Assembly: GCA_902470925.1 (NCBI GenBank) | Contig: CABRIF010000009.1 | Location: 1 to 38,512, forward strand | Origin: an uncultured Collinsella sp. | GTDB lineage: Bacteria > Actinomycetota > Coriobacteriia > Coriobacteriales > Coriobacteriaceae | Reading direction: 5' to 3' | Length of the DNA stretch: 38,512 bases | Shown here: positions 1 through 7,991 of the stretch, one piece after another | Numbering within the stretch: the stretch's first letter is position 1 | Layout of the letters: every line of letters starts with the position of its first letter | Position numbers and translations under genes: made by a program | The notes under the pieces: model-generated | The model's input: only the letters and a program-made list of their open reading frames with translations | Databases searched by the model: none | Told to the model about the DNA's origin: nothing

Positions 1-60
1 GCGGTGCGGCAGCGGGCGGTGCGGCAGCGGGCGGTGCGGCAGCGGGCGGTGCGGCGACTA
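1..60. repeat. 15-bp tandem repeat at contig edge
   Basis: Three perfect copies and one partial copy of the 15-mer GCGGTGCGGCAGCGG run from the first base to about 55. In one frame the unit reads Gly-Ala-Ala-Ala-Gly. A tandem repeat exactly at the contig end suggests that the assembly stopped because of it, so the true copy number is unknown. Confidence 0.85.
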
Positions 61-134
61 CGGGTGGTCTGTTGCGGACGTTTCGTGATAAGTTAGCCGA
101 ATCTTACGAAATCGCATACAGTTACCCGTTGTAA
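3..134 (+). CDS. possible C-terminal fragment with GAAAG repeats (partial)
   Basis: One forward frame is open from the window edge to the TAA at 132-134. It would encode GAAAG repeats followed by about 25 ordinary residues that end in SYPL. The other two forward frames also stay open through the repeat but stop earlier (about 90), so the repeat alone does not show coding. Ala/Gly-rich stretches of similar character occur in real proteins of this window, for example the DUF454 protein at 193-894, which makes a gene tail plausible. No family is recognised and the 5' part lies outside the window. Confidence 0.2.
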   Translation, partial: GAAAGGAAAGGAAAGGAATTGGLLRTFRDKLAESYEIAYSYPL

Positions 135-192
135 ACATGTGCGGCGGCCGTTGCGGCAGCAGCGGGCGTCGCCGCGCCATCAGGGAGAGAAG

Positions 193-894
193 ATGATGCA
201 GCAGAAGCGTATGGAGCAGCCTGTGGACGAGCGGGCCGGCGCTGCGGAGGGTTATTCCGTTGCTGCCGGCGATGCGGATGGTTGGGTGGCCGCGCCGACC
301 GGCTCCGGTGTGGACGCTTCTGGTGCACAGCTGACTGCAGGCGGCGGAGACGTGAACGCTTCTGGTGCACAATCGTCTGCACGTGCTGGCGATGCTGCTG
401 TTCGAGCTGCGCAGGAGGCCGCGGGTACCGGTGCCGCGGCAGTTCGAGGCGCGCAAGCGTCTGTGGGTGCCGGCGCCGCGGCCGTTCGAGACACCTCGCC
501 TGCGCGCCGTCCGCGCAGCGCCGTCGCCCGCCGTCTGTGGGGTGCTGCGGGCTTCACCGCGTTCGGCCTGGGTGCAGCTGGCGCCGTGCTGCCGGTGCTG
601 CCCACCGTTCCGTTCATGCTGCTCGCCGCGTTCTGCTTTGCACGCAGCTCCGAGCGCGCCGATGCGTGGTTCCGCGGAACGCGTTTGTACGCCACGGTTC
701 TGGAGAGCTATGTCGAGCGCCGTCGGATGGATGCGCGCGCCAAGCTCACCATCCTGGTCCCGGTTACGATTCTGCTGGGTATCGCGGCGTTTTTCATGCG
801 CTCCATCACCCCGATGCTCGTGCTGTTCGCCGTGGTGTGGCTGGGGCATGTGGTGTATTTCGGCTTTGTGGTGAAGGGCGAGGCGCGGCCTTAG
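193..894 (+). CDS. DUF454 (YbaN-like) inner-membrane protein with disordered N-terminus
   Basis: This is a 233-residue protein. The last 120 residues (about 113-233) match the DUF454/YbaN family: a first membrane segment rich in Gly and Leu, the hallmark LPVLPTVPFMLLAAFCFARS, then a short amphipathic stretch and two more membrane segments near the C-terminus. The family has no established function. The first ~110 residues are not part of the domain. They are Ala/Gly/Asp-rich with degenerate repeats (DASGAQ, NASGAQ, AAAVRGAQ, AAAVRD) and are probably disordered and cytoplasmic. I chose ATG 193 because GGGAGAGAAG lies just upstream; an in-frame ATG at 139 has no ribosome site. The gene stands alone, 250 bp before prfC. 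Confidence 0.8.
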   Translation: MMQQKRMEQPVDERAGAAEGYSVAAGDADGWVAAPTGSGVDASGAQLTAGGGDVNASGAQSSARAGDAAVRAAQEAAGTGAAAVRGAQASVGAGAAAVRDTSPARRPRSAVARRLWGAAGFTAFGLGAAGAVLPVLPTVPFMLLAAFCFARSSERADAWFRGTRLYATVLESYVERRRMDARAKLTILVPVTILLGIAAFFMRSITPMLVLFAVVWLGHVVYFGFVVKGEARP

Positions 895-1025
895 CTGAGA
901 ATTGCGGTCTTGTGGCGGGGCCGATCGTGAGATGCCGATATCGATGCGAGGGCGGGGAGAGGCGGCATCGGCGCGTGGGTGCGTGAAGCCCCCGTGCAAG
1001 TGGGGTGGGACGCCGGCTTTCCCGG

Positions 1026-1031
1026 TACAAT
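1026..1031 (+). promoter_or_regulatory. candidate -10 element for prfC
   Basis: TACAAT (5 of 6 matches to TATAAT) lies about 115 bp before the prfC start. No convincing -35 box is visible 16-18 bp upstream, so this is tentative. It would give a leader of about 110 nt. Confidence 0.3.
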
Positions 1032-1146
1032 AGACCAGTTATGTCGATTTCGGTGCGCGGATGCGCCTGCCGCTGCTCACGGTTGAGCTGCCGTGCCGTA
1101 CCCGCGTTCATGCTCGCCCATCCCGCTTCCGTCTGAAAGGCCGCCT

Positions 1147-2760
1147 ATGTCCCTGCTTGCCGACCGCATCGCCGCTCGTCGCACCTTCGCCATTATCTCC
1201 CACCCCGACGCCGGCAAGACCACCCTTACCGAGAAGCTGCTGCTCTACACCGGTTCCATCCAGACCGCCGGCTCCGTTAAGGGCAAGAGTTCGTCGCGTC
1301 ACGCGGTGTCGGACTGGATGGATATCGAGAAGCAGCGCGGCATTTCGGTCACCTCGTCGGTGATGCAGTTCACCTACGACGGCTGCTGCGTAAACATCCT
1401 CGACACTCCCGGCCACCAGGACTTTTCCGAGGATACCTACCGCACGCTCATGGCTGCCGACGCCGCCGTCATGGTTATCGACGGCGCCAAGGGCGTCGAG
1501 GCGCAGACCAAGAAACTCTTCCGCGTGTGCGCTATGCGCGGCATCCCCATTTTCACCTTCGTGAACAAGATGGACCGCGAGACGCGCGACCCGTTCGACC
1601 TCATGGAGGAGGTCGAGAACGTGCTGGGCATCCGCACCTACCCCATGAACTGGCCGATCGGCAACGGGCGCAACTTCCGCGGCGTGTTCGACCGCGCGAG
1701 CCGTCACGTGATCGCCTTCGAGGGCGACGGGCGCGCGAACGGGACCAAGAAAGTCAACGAGATCGAGGCCGAGCTGGGCGCGGCAGAGCTCGACGAGCTG
1801 GTCGGCGAGGAGAATCACCGCGCCCTCATGGACGATATCGAGCTGCTCGACGGTGCCGATTCAGAGTTCGACCTGGATGCGGTCCTCGCCGGCAAGCTGT
1901 CCCCGGTGTTTTTCGGCAGCGCGCTGACCAACTTCGGCGTCGAGCCGTTCTTGAAGGACTTTCTGCGCCTGGCCCCCAGCCCGTCGGCGCATATCGATGC
2001 GCTGACCGGCGAGCCGGTTGAGCCCGCGCGCGAGGATTTCTCGGGCTTCGTCTTCAAGATCCAGGCGAACATGGATAAAAACCACCGCGACCGTATCGCG
2101 TTCGTGCGTATCTGCTCGGGCAAGTTCGAGCGCGGCATGGAGGCGCGCCACGTGCAGGGCGGTCGGAAGATTAAGCTCGCAACCGGCACCGCCATGATGG
2201 CCGACGACCGCGCGATCGTGGACGAGGCGTATGCGGGCGACATCGTGGGCCTGTTCGACCCGGGCATCTTCTCGATCGGCGATACGCTGTGCACGGGCAA
2301 GCAGCCGGTGCAGTTTGCCGGCATCCCCACGTTCGCGCCGGAGCTGTTCGCGCGCGTGAGCCAGGTGGACACGCTCAAGCGCAAGCAGTTCGTGAAGGGT
2401 ATGGAGCAGCTTGCCCAGGAGGGCGCCATCCAGATTTTCCGCGAGCTGGGCGCCGGTATGGAGTCGGTGATCGTGGGCGTGGTGGGCACGTTGCAGTTCG
2501 ACGTGCTCGAGCAGCGCCTGAAAAGCGAGTACAAGGTGGAGGTGCGTCGGCAGCCGCTGCCGTACACGGACATCCGCTGGATTGCGAACGAGCCCGACAG
2601 CATCGACATCCCCGGCTTGTCGCTCACGCGCGACACGCTGCGGGTGGAGGACATGCGCGGTGGCAAACTGCTGCTGTTCACGAGCGCCTGGAACGTGGAC
2701 TGGGCGGTCGATCATAATCCGGAGCTGCGGCTTTCCGAGTTCGGCAACGTGACGTTCTAG
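1147..2760 (+). CDS. prfC: peptide chain release factor 3
   Basis: RF3 is a translational GTPase that removes RF1/RF2 from the ribosome after peptide release. The 537-residue product is close to the usual ~530. The G domain is intact: P-loop SHPDAGKTT at residues 18-26, the RGIS switch I region near 64-67, DTPGH at 86-90 and NKMD at 140-143. The DTPGHQDFSEDTYRTL stretch and the C-terminal region are typical of RF3 rather than EF-G or TypA. ATG 1147 follows GAAAGG; an in-frame ATG at 1093 has no Shine-Dalgarno and would add 18 residues that the family lacks. It is a single-gene unit, with a GC-rich hairpin 10 bp after the stop. Confidence 0.95.
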   Translation: MSLLADRIAARRTFAIISHPDAGKTTLTEKLLLYTGSIQTAGSVKGKSSSRHAVSDWMDIEKQRGISVTSSVMQFTYDGCCVNILDTPGHQDFSEDTYRTLMAADAAVMVIDGAKGVEAQTKKLFRVCAMRGIPIFTFVNKMDRETRDPFDLMEEVENVLGIRTYPMNWPIGNGRNFRGVFDRASRHVIAFEGDGRANGTKKVNEIEAELGAAELDELVGEENHRALMDDIELLDGADSEFDLDAVLAGKLSPVFFGSALTNFGVEPFLKDFLRLAPSPSAHIDALTGEPVEPAREDFSGFVFKIQANMDKNHRDRIAFVRICSGKFERGMEARHVQGGRKIKLATGTAMMADDRAIVDEAYAGDIVGLFDPGIFSIGDTLCTGKQPVQFAGIPTFAPELFARVSQVDTLKRKQFVKGMEQLAQEGAIQIFRELGAGMESVIVGVVGTLQFDVLEQRLKSEYKVEVRRQPLPYTDIRWIANEPDSIDIPGLSLTRDTLRVEDMRGGKLLLFTSAWNVDWAVDHNPELRLSEFGNVTF

Positions 2761-2769
2761 GTCCGATGC

Positions 2770-2798
2770 GCCGGCCGGCTGGGTGTGGGCCGGCCGGC
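2770..2798 (+). terminator. GC-rich hairpin after prfC
   Basis: Perfect 9-bp arms GCCGGCCGG / CCGGCCGGC enclose an 11-nt loop, starting 10 bp after the prfC stop. No T-run follows, so intrinsic termination is not assured. The loop side shares GGCTGGGTGT with the hairpin at 33343-33379. Confidence 0.45.
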
Positions 2799-2887
2799 TG
2801 CCGGCGTCTTGCGGGGCCGTGCGGGTGCGTGCTGGCGGGCTGCCGATGCGCGAGGCGGGTGCGAGCTACGGCCGTCTCGGTGTTCCC

Positions 2888-3200
2888 GGGTTCGCGCTAC
2901 GCCTGCCCTGACAGTTGGGTTCGCGTTTCATCCATCGGGGCATCTGGGGTTCGCGTTTCGTCCATCGAGGGGCTGTTTTCGGCTCCAAACGGACAGGGCG
3001 CGAACCCTATTTTCCTGCATGGCCCAGGGACGAACCCTGGTTTTCCGGATGGACGAAGCACGAACCCTGGATCTACTAGATGGACAAGACGCGAACCTAA
3101 TTCTCCTGCATGGTCTGGATGCGAACCCTGCTTGGCTGCACGGGCTCGGCGTGAGTCCTTGTTGCGTCGTTGGACGCGACTCGAACCAAAGATAATATCC
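2888..3200. repeat. 30-bp degenerate repeat array with internal inversion
   Basis: Conserved cores recur at a strict 30-31-bp spacing. Seven units in one orientation carry CGAACC (or a variant of it) at 3001, 3031, 3061, 3092, 3122, about 3152 and 3182. Three units in the opposite orientation carry GGGTTCGCG at 2888, 2918 and 2948. The best core is GATGGACGAARCNCGAACCC (about 20 bp), followed by about 10 variable bases. Because 30 is a multiple of three, all frames look partly open and would read as decapeptide repeats (MDEARTL.., MDETRTP..) on both strands; there is no ribosome site and I take it as non-coding. It fills nearly all of the 528-bp gap between prfC and the next gene. Confidence 0.85.
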
Positions 3201-3288
3201 GGTTGCATACCCGCCCGTCCAATTGCCTGCGCGCCCGTGCGTCGACCCGTCCCGTCCTCGCGTACGCCTGCGCTCCCGGTCGTCCTGG

Positions 3289-4218
3289 CTATCGTACGCG
3301 GTTGCGCAGGTCCTCGCCGACTGCTAGGTGCCGGATGTTCTCGATGGCGAGATCGGTGATGTTGTCGAGCACCGCGGGGAGGTGGAAACCGCCCGCCACG
3401 TGCGGGGTGATCAGCAGGTTGGGCGCGTCCCAGAGCGGATGCTGCGCGGGCAGCGGCTCCGGTGCGGTCACGTCGAGCGCGGCGCCGGCGAGCCGACCGC
3501 TGGCAAGCGCGTCGATAAGGGCATCGGCCACTACGAGGTCCCCACGTCCGCCGTTAGCAAAGAAGCTGCCGCGCGGCATGGCGGCAAAGAAACGCGCGTC
3601 GGCCAGGCCGCGCGTGCTGGGTGCGCTCGGCAAAAAGGACACGACCACATCGCTTGCGGGCAGCTCGTCGTAGAGTTCGTCCATGGTGCGCATGGCGGAA
3701 AAGCCGCCGTGGGGCGCTGCTGCCGAGCGCCGCATGCCGGTGACGTGAGCGCCTATGGCATGGGCGAGATGCGCGAAGTGGCTGCCGATGTCGCCCGCCC
3801 CCAGCACGAGCACGCGCGCACCGGCCAGCGTGGTCACCGGACCGTGGTCCTCCCAGGTGTGGGCGAGCTGGCTGGCGTGATACGCCGGCAGGCGCTTGAT
3901 GAGCGCCAGCACCATGGCGAAGGTGTGTTCTGCCACCGCCTGTCCGTAGGCTCCCACCGCACAGCACAGGGCGGCTCGGTTGGGGAGCTCGGCGGTTGCG
4001 TAGTCGTCGTAGCCGGCGGAGTTGAGCTGGATGAGTTTGAGCGAGCGGGCCTGGGCGAGCCGCGCGGGCGGCAGGTTGCCGACGATCACCTCGGCTGCGG
4101 CGAGCTGCTCGTCGGTGGCGTCGTGCGCGGTGGTGTAGGTGAGGCCTGCACCGGGTACGGCTGCCTGCAGGCGCGAGCGCTGCGCGTCGGTGAGCGGAAT
4201 GAGTACGAGGATGCGCAT
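3289..4218 (-). CDS. D-isomer-specific 2-hydroxyacid dehydrogenase
   Basis: This is an NAD(P)-dependent oxidoreductase of the D-2-hydroxyacid dehydrogenase family that interconverts a 2-keto acid and a D-2-hydroxy acid; the substrate cannot be told. The 309-residue protein has the expected plan: an N-terminal substrate lobe, the Rossmann motif VLGAGDIGSHFAHLA near residue 145, the catalytic Arg in NGGRGDLV, the Glu in the PEPLP segment and the catalytic His in TPHVAG. ATG 4218 is chosen because GGAGT lies 5 nt upstream and the protein then begins MRILVLIP, a typical first strand; an upstream extension to 4485 has no family match. The stop lies about 90 bp beyond the 30-bp repeat array. It is a single gene, divergent from the ABC transporter at 4430. 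Confidence 0.88.
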   Translation of the reverse strand: MRILVLIPLTDAQRSRLQAAVPGAGLTYTTAHDATDEQLAAAEVIVGNLPPARLAQARSLKLIQLNSAGYDDYATAELPNRAALCCAVGAYGQAVAEHTFAMVLALIKRLPAYHASQLAHTWEDHGPVTTLAGARVLVLGAGDIGSHFAHLAHAIGAHVTGMRRSAAAPHGGFSAMRTMDELYDELPASDVVVSFLPSAPSTRGLADARFFAAMPRGSFFANGGRGDLVVADALIDALASGRLAGAALDVTAPEPLPAQHPLWDAPNLLITPHVAGGFHLPAVLDNITDLAIENIRHLAVGEDLRNRVR

Positions 4219-4429
4219 GGGACTCCAATCGATGCGGGTTCGGGTGGATGACGGCCATGCTACCGCTCCCGGCCGGGGTGGTTCAAGCGCGCCGGGTATC
4301 CGTGGCGGCGTTCGGTGCCCCTTTGACCTGGATGATGAAACTCGCTCGCCATGCGTTTGCAATGCGTTCGAAATATGTGCGCGCGATAATGCGGGCACGT
4401 TCCAGCGGTTTGGAGAAAGGAGGACCCGT

Positions 4430-6070
4430 ATGAGCGCCAAGGCATTCTGGTGTGGTGTTGTCCGAGAAATCGGCGCATGGCGCATAGCGGTCCGGCTCCT
4501 TGCTATGGCGTGCTGCTATCTGGGCTATTTCTTGCAGCCCCTCCTGCTGGGGAGCCTGGTAGATGGTGCAACCCCTGCAGGTGAGGCTCTTGTGCTCCTT
4601 GTGGTGAGCGTGCTGTGCGTGCCCGTGGTGGACATGCTGAACAATGAACTGCTGCAGGGGGTTCGTTCCGCATCGAAGCGCCTGATTGTGCGGGAGGTTA
4701 CCCGGCGGCCGTACAGCTATGTCTTGGAGCACCCAACTGGCGAAATCCTGAGTCACCTTCAAGAGGTCTCCCTCGCAAGCCGCTATGTGGAAACGCTGCT
4801 TGCAACCGTCATGATCAAGATCGCGGTCATGGCGGTGCTCTACACCGCGCTCTTGTCGTTTGCCGCGCCGCTCGCCGGCATGCTGTATGTGGCAGCCGCG
4901 CTCGCGTACACGTATCTCTCGTGGCGGCTGGCGGGCGCGAACCGGCCCAACATCTCTCGGGCTTTGCAGGCGAGTGCGCGCGCTCAGCAGGCGGTGCAGG
5001 AGTATTGCGACGCAATCGAGAGCATTATCTCAAGCGATACGCAGGAGTACGAACGGGCGCGTGTGGATGATGCGATAGAGCGGGAGCGGTGCAGCTATGC
5101 CGATGCGCAGCGTGTGACAAACCGTCATGAGCTCATGTTACAGAGCGGTATCGTCGCGGCTTCGGCAGCCGTGGCGATGCTCGTATTTGCTGGCGAACGG
5201 GGTGCCTGGGGCATCTCGACCATGCTGCTCCTGCTCTATTTCATCATCAGCTTGTCGGGTATCGGCGGCCAGGTCCTTCAGCTGGCCGAGATGCAGGGAA
5301 AGATCGTTTCAGGCTTGAAGGAACTCTTTGGAGAGATGTCGCGTTTGTGCAGAAAAGCGCAGGGGGCTCCGTCGACCGAATGCGGGCGGGAGGCAAGCCC
5401 CGGCGCGTTGGCGAACGGCGCGCAAAACGGGTATCCGCTGCTTGCCATCCATGACCTGTCCTTTGCGTATCCGCGCAACGCCCTGCAGTTCGAGCATCTA
5501 AGCTGCCGCTTCGACAGACCGGGGCTGTATGCGCTCACCGGTTCCAACGGTTCAGGCAAGAGCACGTTGCTAAAGCTCGTGGCGGGTCTGCTGCAGGCCT
5601 ATGATGGCTCGATTGAACTAGCGCCAGGACTTCACAGGCCTGTCTACCTCGCACAGCGCAGCGTGTTGTTCAACCGCTCCCTGTGGGAGAATATCGCCTA
5701 TCCCGGGTTGGATGTCTGCGAGGACGATGTGCTTTCGATTCTTGTCGAGCTGGGGATGGGTCACATCGTGAGCACGGTTGAGGACCTGCACAGGCTTATG
5801 CCGGGGGATATGAAAAACAAACTGTCCGGCGGGGAGCAGCAGAAGGTGCTCATCGCGCGCGGCATCATCTCCCGTCCCGATGTGCTCCTGTGCGACGAGA
5901 TCACCAGCGGCCTCGATCGCGACTCTTCTCGGGCGTTCTACCGGCTGGTGCGTGAGCGGCTGCCGCATGCGGTAGTGCTCTGCACCGTTCACCGTGCCGA
6001 CGAGCTCGACCAGTTCGACTGGGTGTTTTCGCTGGCGGAGCTGAGCGCGCCTGCGGATGCCGGGCAGTAG
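4430..6070 (+). CDS. ABC transporter, fused permease/ATPase half-transporter
   Basis: This 546-residue type IV ABC exporter-fold half-transporter probably works as a homodimer in the cytoplasmic membrane. Residues ~1-310 form the transmembrane domain. The ATPase has Walker A GSNGSGKST near 371, a Q-loop YLAQR, the signature LSGGEQQKVLIARG near 465, Walker B VLLCDE near 485, D-loop SGLD and switch His in CTVHRADE. All catalytic residues are present, so it should be active. The ATG at 4430 has a textbook AGAAAGGAGGA. Base composition is visibly lower in G+C than the neighbours, with A/T-richer codons, which suggests acquisition. No peptidase domain and no adjacent peptide or regulator gene reveals the substrate; peptide, lipid or drug export are all possible. 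Confidence 0.85.
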   Translation: MSAKAFWCGVVREIGAWRIAVRLLAMACCYLGYFLQPLLLGSLVDGATPAGEALVLLVVSVLCVPVVDMLNNELLQGVRSASKRLIVREVTRRPYSYVLEHPTGEILSHLQEVSLASRYVETLLATVMIKIAVMAVLYTALLSFAAPLAGMLYVAAALAYTYLSWRLAGANRPNISRALQASARAQQAVQEYCDAIESIISSDTQEYERARVDDAIERERCSYADAQRVTNRHELMLQSGIVAASAAVAMLVFAGERGAWGISTMLLLLYFIISLSGIGGQVLQLAEMQGKIVSGLKELFGEMSRLCRKAQGAPSTECGREASPGALANGAQNGYPLLAIHDLSFAYPRNALQFEHLSCRFDRPGLYALTGSNGSGKSTLLKLVAGLLQAYDGSIELAPGLHRPVYLAQRSVLFNRSLWENIAYPGLDVCEDDVLSILVELGMGHIVSTVEDLHRLMPGDMKNKLSGGEQQKVLIARGIISRPDVLLCDEITSGLDRDSSRAFYRLVRERLPHAVVLCTVHRADELDQFDWVFSLAELSAPADAGQ

Positions 6071-6130
6071 ACCTAGGTAATAGGCACTGCGCTCCATCTG
6101 CGGGCTCATAGGGCGTCGCTCTACGCCGCA

Positions 6131-6170
6131 TATAAAACGCGCCGCTCGGCGTGCGGGCCGGGCGGCGCGT
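6131..6170 (-). terminator. intrinsic terminator of the BI-1 gene
   Basis: On the minus strand, stem ACGCGCCGC / GCGGCGCGT (6162-6170 with 6137-6145) is followed by TTTTAT. It lies 34 bp past the stop of the gene at 6204-6911 and also separates it from the convergent ABC transporter. Confidence 0.8.
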
Positions 6171-6203
6171 CAGCATGCGACGGGGATGTGCGGGCAAACG
6201 CAG

Positions 6204-6911
6204 TTAGTTGCGGCGCCCGACGATCGACAGGATGCGGATGAAGACGTTCAGCAGGTCCAGCCAGATCTCGACGGCGTTGAAGATGGCCATCTTCACCGTG
6301 GGCTCGCATTGCTGGGCGCGGTAGGTGTCGTAGCCGATGAATCCGCAGAACAGCAGTACGACCACGTAGTCGAGCCAGGCCATGGGGGCGCCCATGAAGA
6401 TGCCGATGACGCTGATGAGCAGCACCGCGCCCAGGCCGACTGCCGCGACGCCGTACAGGCTCACGAACGCCTGCGGGTACGTGACGCCCAGCAGCATGAA
6501 CAGCGCGGCGATGATCGCGGTGCCCACGAAGGCGTTCGCGATGCTGGGGATGTCGTAGGCGGGCAGGATGAGGCCGGTGGTGAAGCCCATGGACAGGATA
6601 ACGAGCCCGTATCCGGCAAGCGCCATTCCGTAGCCCTCGCGCTTCATGCCCGCCGAGATGACGAAGATGCCGGCGATGCTCGCCGCGAACGACCCGATGG
6701 TGACGGGCAGCCAATGCTCGTAGATCGCGAGCAGGAACCCGGGGGTGGTCGCGAGCGCCGCGCAAGCTCCCATCACCACGAAGCCGAAGGCGATGAGCGC
6801 GCCCATGAGCAGGTTGTACGTACGGCGAGAAAGATGCGCGCTGTGGTCGCGCGCGGGGTCGAAGGGCGAGGTCTCGCGGGTCTCGGGCGCCTGGATGGGT
6901 CCGTCTTGCAT
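6204..6911 (-). CDS. Bax inhibitor-1 (BI-1/YccA) family membrane protein
   Basis: The 235-residue product is an integral membrane protein of the BI-1 family (UPF0005), whose bacterial members act as pH-sensitive Ca2+ leak channels or interact with FtsH-type proteases. A hydrophilic N-terminus of ~35 residues is followed by about seven closely spaced membrane segments and a short basic C-terminus (IVGRRN). The signature lies in the last third: FCGFIGYDTYRAQQ with its conserved Asp, then an amphipathic helix LNVFIRILSIVG. ATG 6911 is preceded by GAGGAGG on the minus strand; the in-frame ATG at 6953 has none. The role in this organism is unknown. Confidence 0.88.
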   Translation of the reverse strand: MQDGPIQAPETRETSPFDPARDHSAHLSRRTYNLLMGALIAFGFVVMGACAALATTPGFLLAIYEHWLPVTIGSFAASIAGIFVISAGMKREGYGMALAGYGLVILSMGFTTGLILPAYDIPSIANAFVGTAIIAALFMLLGVTYPQAFVSLYGVAAVGLGAVLLISVIGIFMGAPMAWLDYVVVLLFCGFIGYDTYRAQQCEPTVKMAIFNAVEIWLDLLNVFIRILSIVGRRN

Positions 6912-6942
6912 AGGTGCCTCCTCAGCATCGTGTATGCCATCC

Positions 6943-6948
6943 ACTATA
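6943..6948 (-). promoter_or_regulatory. candidate -10 box for the BI-1 gene
   Basis: TATAGT on the minus strand lies about 32 bp before the start at 6911, giving a short leader that includes the GAGGAGG site. The -35 region is not convincing. Confidence 0.35.
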
Positions 6949-7077
6949 CCCAATGCCGGTGGTGGGAGTGAGCGCGGGACAGCGTTTACGCACAGCGCTC
7001 GTTGGTTGCCGGCTATCGCGGAATGATGCCCGGATGCCGCGCTGCATGTCGCGCGGCGCGCGTGCCTGTGTTAGGAT

Positions 7078-7094
7078 ACATACCAATAGTATGT
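7078..7094. promoter_or_regulatory. TetR operator (autoregulatory site)
   Basis: ACATAC-CAATA-GTATGT is a palindrome with perfect 6-bp arms, 27 bp before the TetR start. The same left part (GATACATACCAA) recurs before the MFS gene at 7957-7980. Two matching sites flanking the regulator and its likely target point to one repressor controlling both genes. Confidence 0.7.
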
Positions 7095-7120
7095 TTCAGA
7101 CTGAACGCAAGGAGGCTCCC

Positions 7121-7906
7121 ATGGCACGCAACAAGCATCCCGAGGACACTGTAGCGCGGATCTTGGACGTGTCGGTCGAGCTGTTCATGGAGCGCGGTTA
7201 CGACCACACGACCATGCAGGATATCGTGGACAACCTGGGCGGGCTGACCAAGGGCGCCGTATACCACCATTTCAAGTCGAAGGAGGAGATCTTCGAAGCG
7301 GCCGTGGACCGCATGCTGGAACCGAGTGTGCGCCAGCTCGAACGCATCATGGCTGACCGCAGCCTGACGGGCCTGGAGAAGGTGCAGCGCCTCTACGACG
7401 AACCGGCCAACGGCATGCAGACCGAGCTGTTTCGGCGTTCGGAGCCGTCGTGTGACCCGATCAAGAACGCCCGGTTGCTCGGCATGGAGTTCCGCGACGT
7501 GTTCGCGGTGTCGGCGCATCGGTTCCTGGAGCCCGCCATCGTGCAGGGTGCGGCCGACGGCACCATCCAAACCGACTACCCGCGCGAGCTCGCCGAGGTG
7601 GTAAGCCTGTTGGGCAATCTGTGGTGCACGCCGTTGTTCTATCCGGGGACGCCCGAAGAGCTGCAGCGCCGTGCGGAGTTCCTGCAGCTGCTCGTGCATC
7701 GCATGGGGCTGGCGGTGAACTTCACCGATCCGGCGCGCCACGTGCGCGAGGCGTGCGATGTGGGGGAGGTGCTCCAGCAGGAGAAATGCTCGGGAGGCGC
7801 GGACGGCTTGAGATGTGCCGAGCGGGGGCGCAGCGGGCCGGAGCAGGTTGAGCTGGAGAAGGCTGAACGCGGGCGTGTTGCGCAGAAGCCAATCGAGGGG
7901 CGATAG
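7121..7906 (+). CDS. TetR family transcriptional regulator
   Basis: The 261-residue protein has a TetR N-terminal domain: helix 1 from TVARILDVSVELFMERG, the HTH at ~31-51 (TTMQDIVDNLGGLTKGAVYHHF) and the usual FKSKEEIF that follows. The ligand-binding core is not assignable to a characterised subgroup. Family members usually have 190-210 residues; here about 50 extra residues after HVREACDV are charged and low-complexity and look disordered. ATG 7121 has AAGGAGG. The gene is followed by a terminator and then the MFS exporter, which shares its operator; the likely role is repression of that exporter and of itself until a toxic ligand binds. Confidence 0.88.
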   Translation: MARNKHPEDTVARILDVSVELFMERGYDHTTMQDIVDNLGGLTKGAVYHHFKSKEEIFEAAVDRMLEPSVRQLERIMADRSLTGLEKVQRLYDEPANGMQTELFRRSEPSCDPIKNARLLGMEFRDVFAVSAHRFLEPAIVQGAADGTIQTDYPRELAEVVSLLGNLWCTPLFYPGTPEELQRRAEFLQLLVHRMGLAVNFTDPARHVREACDVGEVLQQEKCSGGADGLRCAERGRSGPEQVELEKAERGRVAQKPIEGR

Positions 7907-7923
7907 CAAGCATCCGCGGGATG

Positions 7924-7946
7924 AGGTCGCTGACGAGCGACCTTTT
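7924..7946 (+). terminator. intrinsic terminator after the TetR gene
   Basis: Perfect 8-bp stem AGGTCGCT / AGCGACCT with a 4-nt loop runs directly into TTTT. It separates the TetR transcript from the MFS gene, which therefore needs its own promoter. Confidence 0.85.
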
Positions 7947-7956
7947 CTCGCGTCAA

Positions 7957-7980
7957 GATACATACCAACCGAATGTATGA
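7957..7980. promoter_or_regulatory. second TetR operator, before the MFS gene
   Basis: GATACATACCAA is identical over 12 bp to the site before the TetR gene, and the right half-site ATGTAT completes TACAT...ATGTA. It lies 12 bp before the MFS start, just downstream of the terminator, where a repressor would block the exporter promoter. Confidence 0.65.
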
Positions 7981-7991
7981 AAGGATAGACG

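Noticed and set aside
2897..3208. Decapeptide-repeat protein encoded by the 30-bp array
   Set aside because: Open frames occur on both strands because the period is a multiple of three; no ribosome site, and the array inverts internally, which would break a repeat protein.
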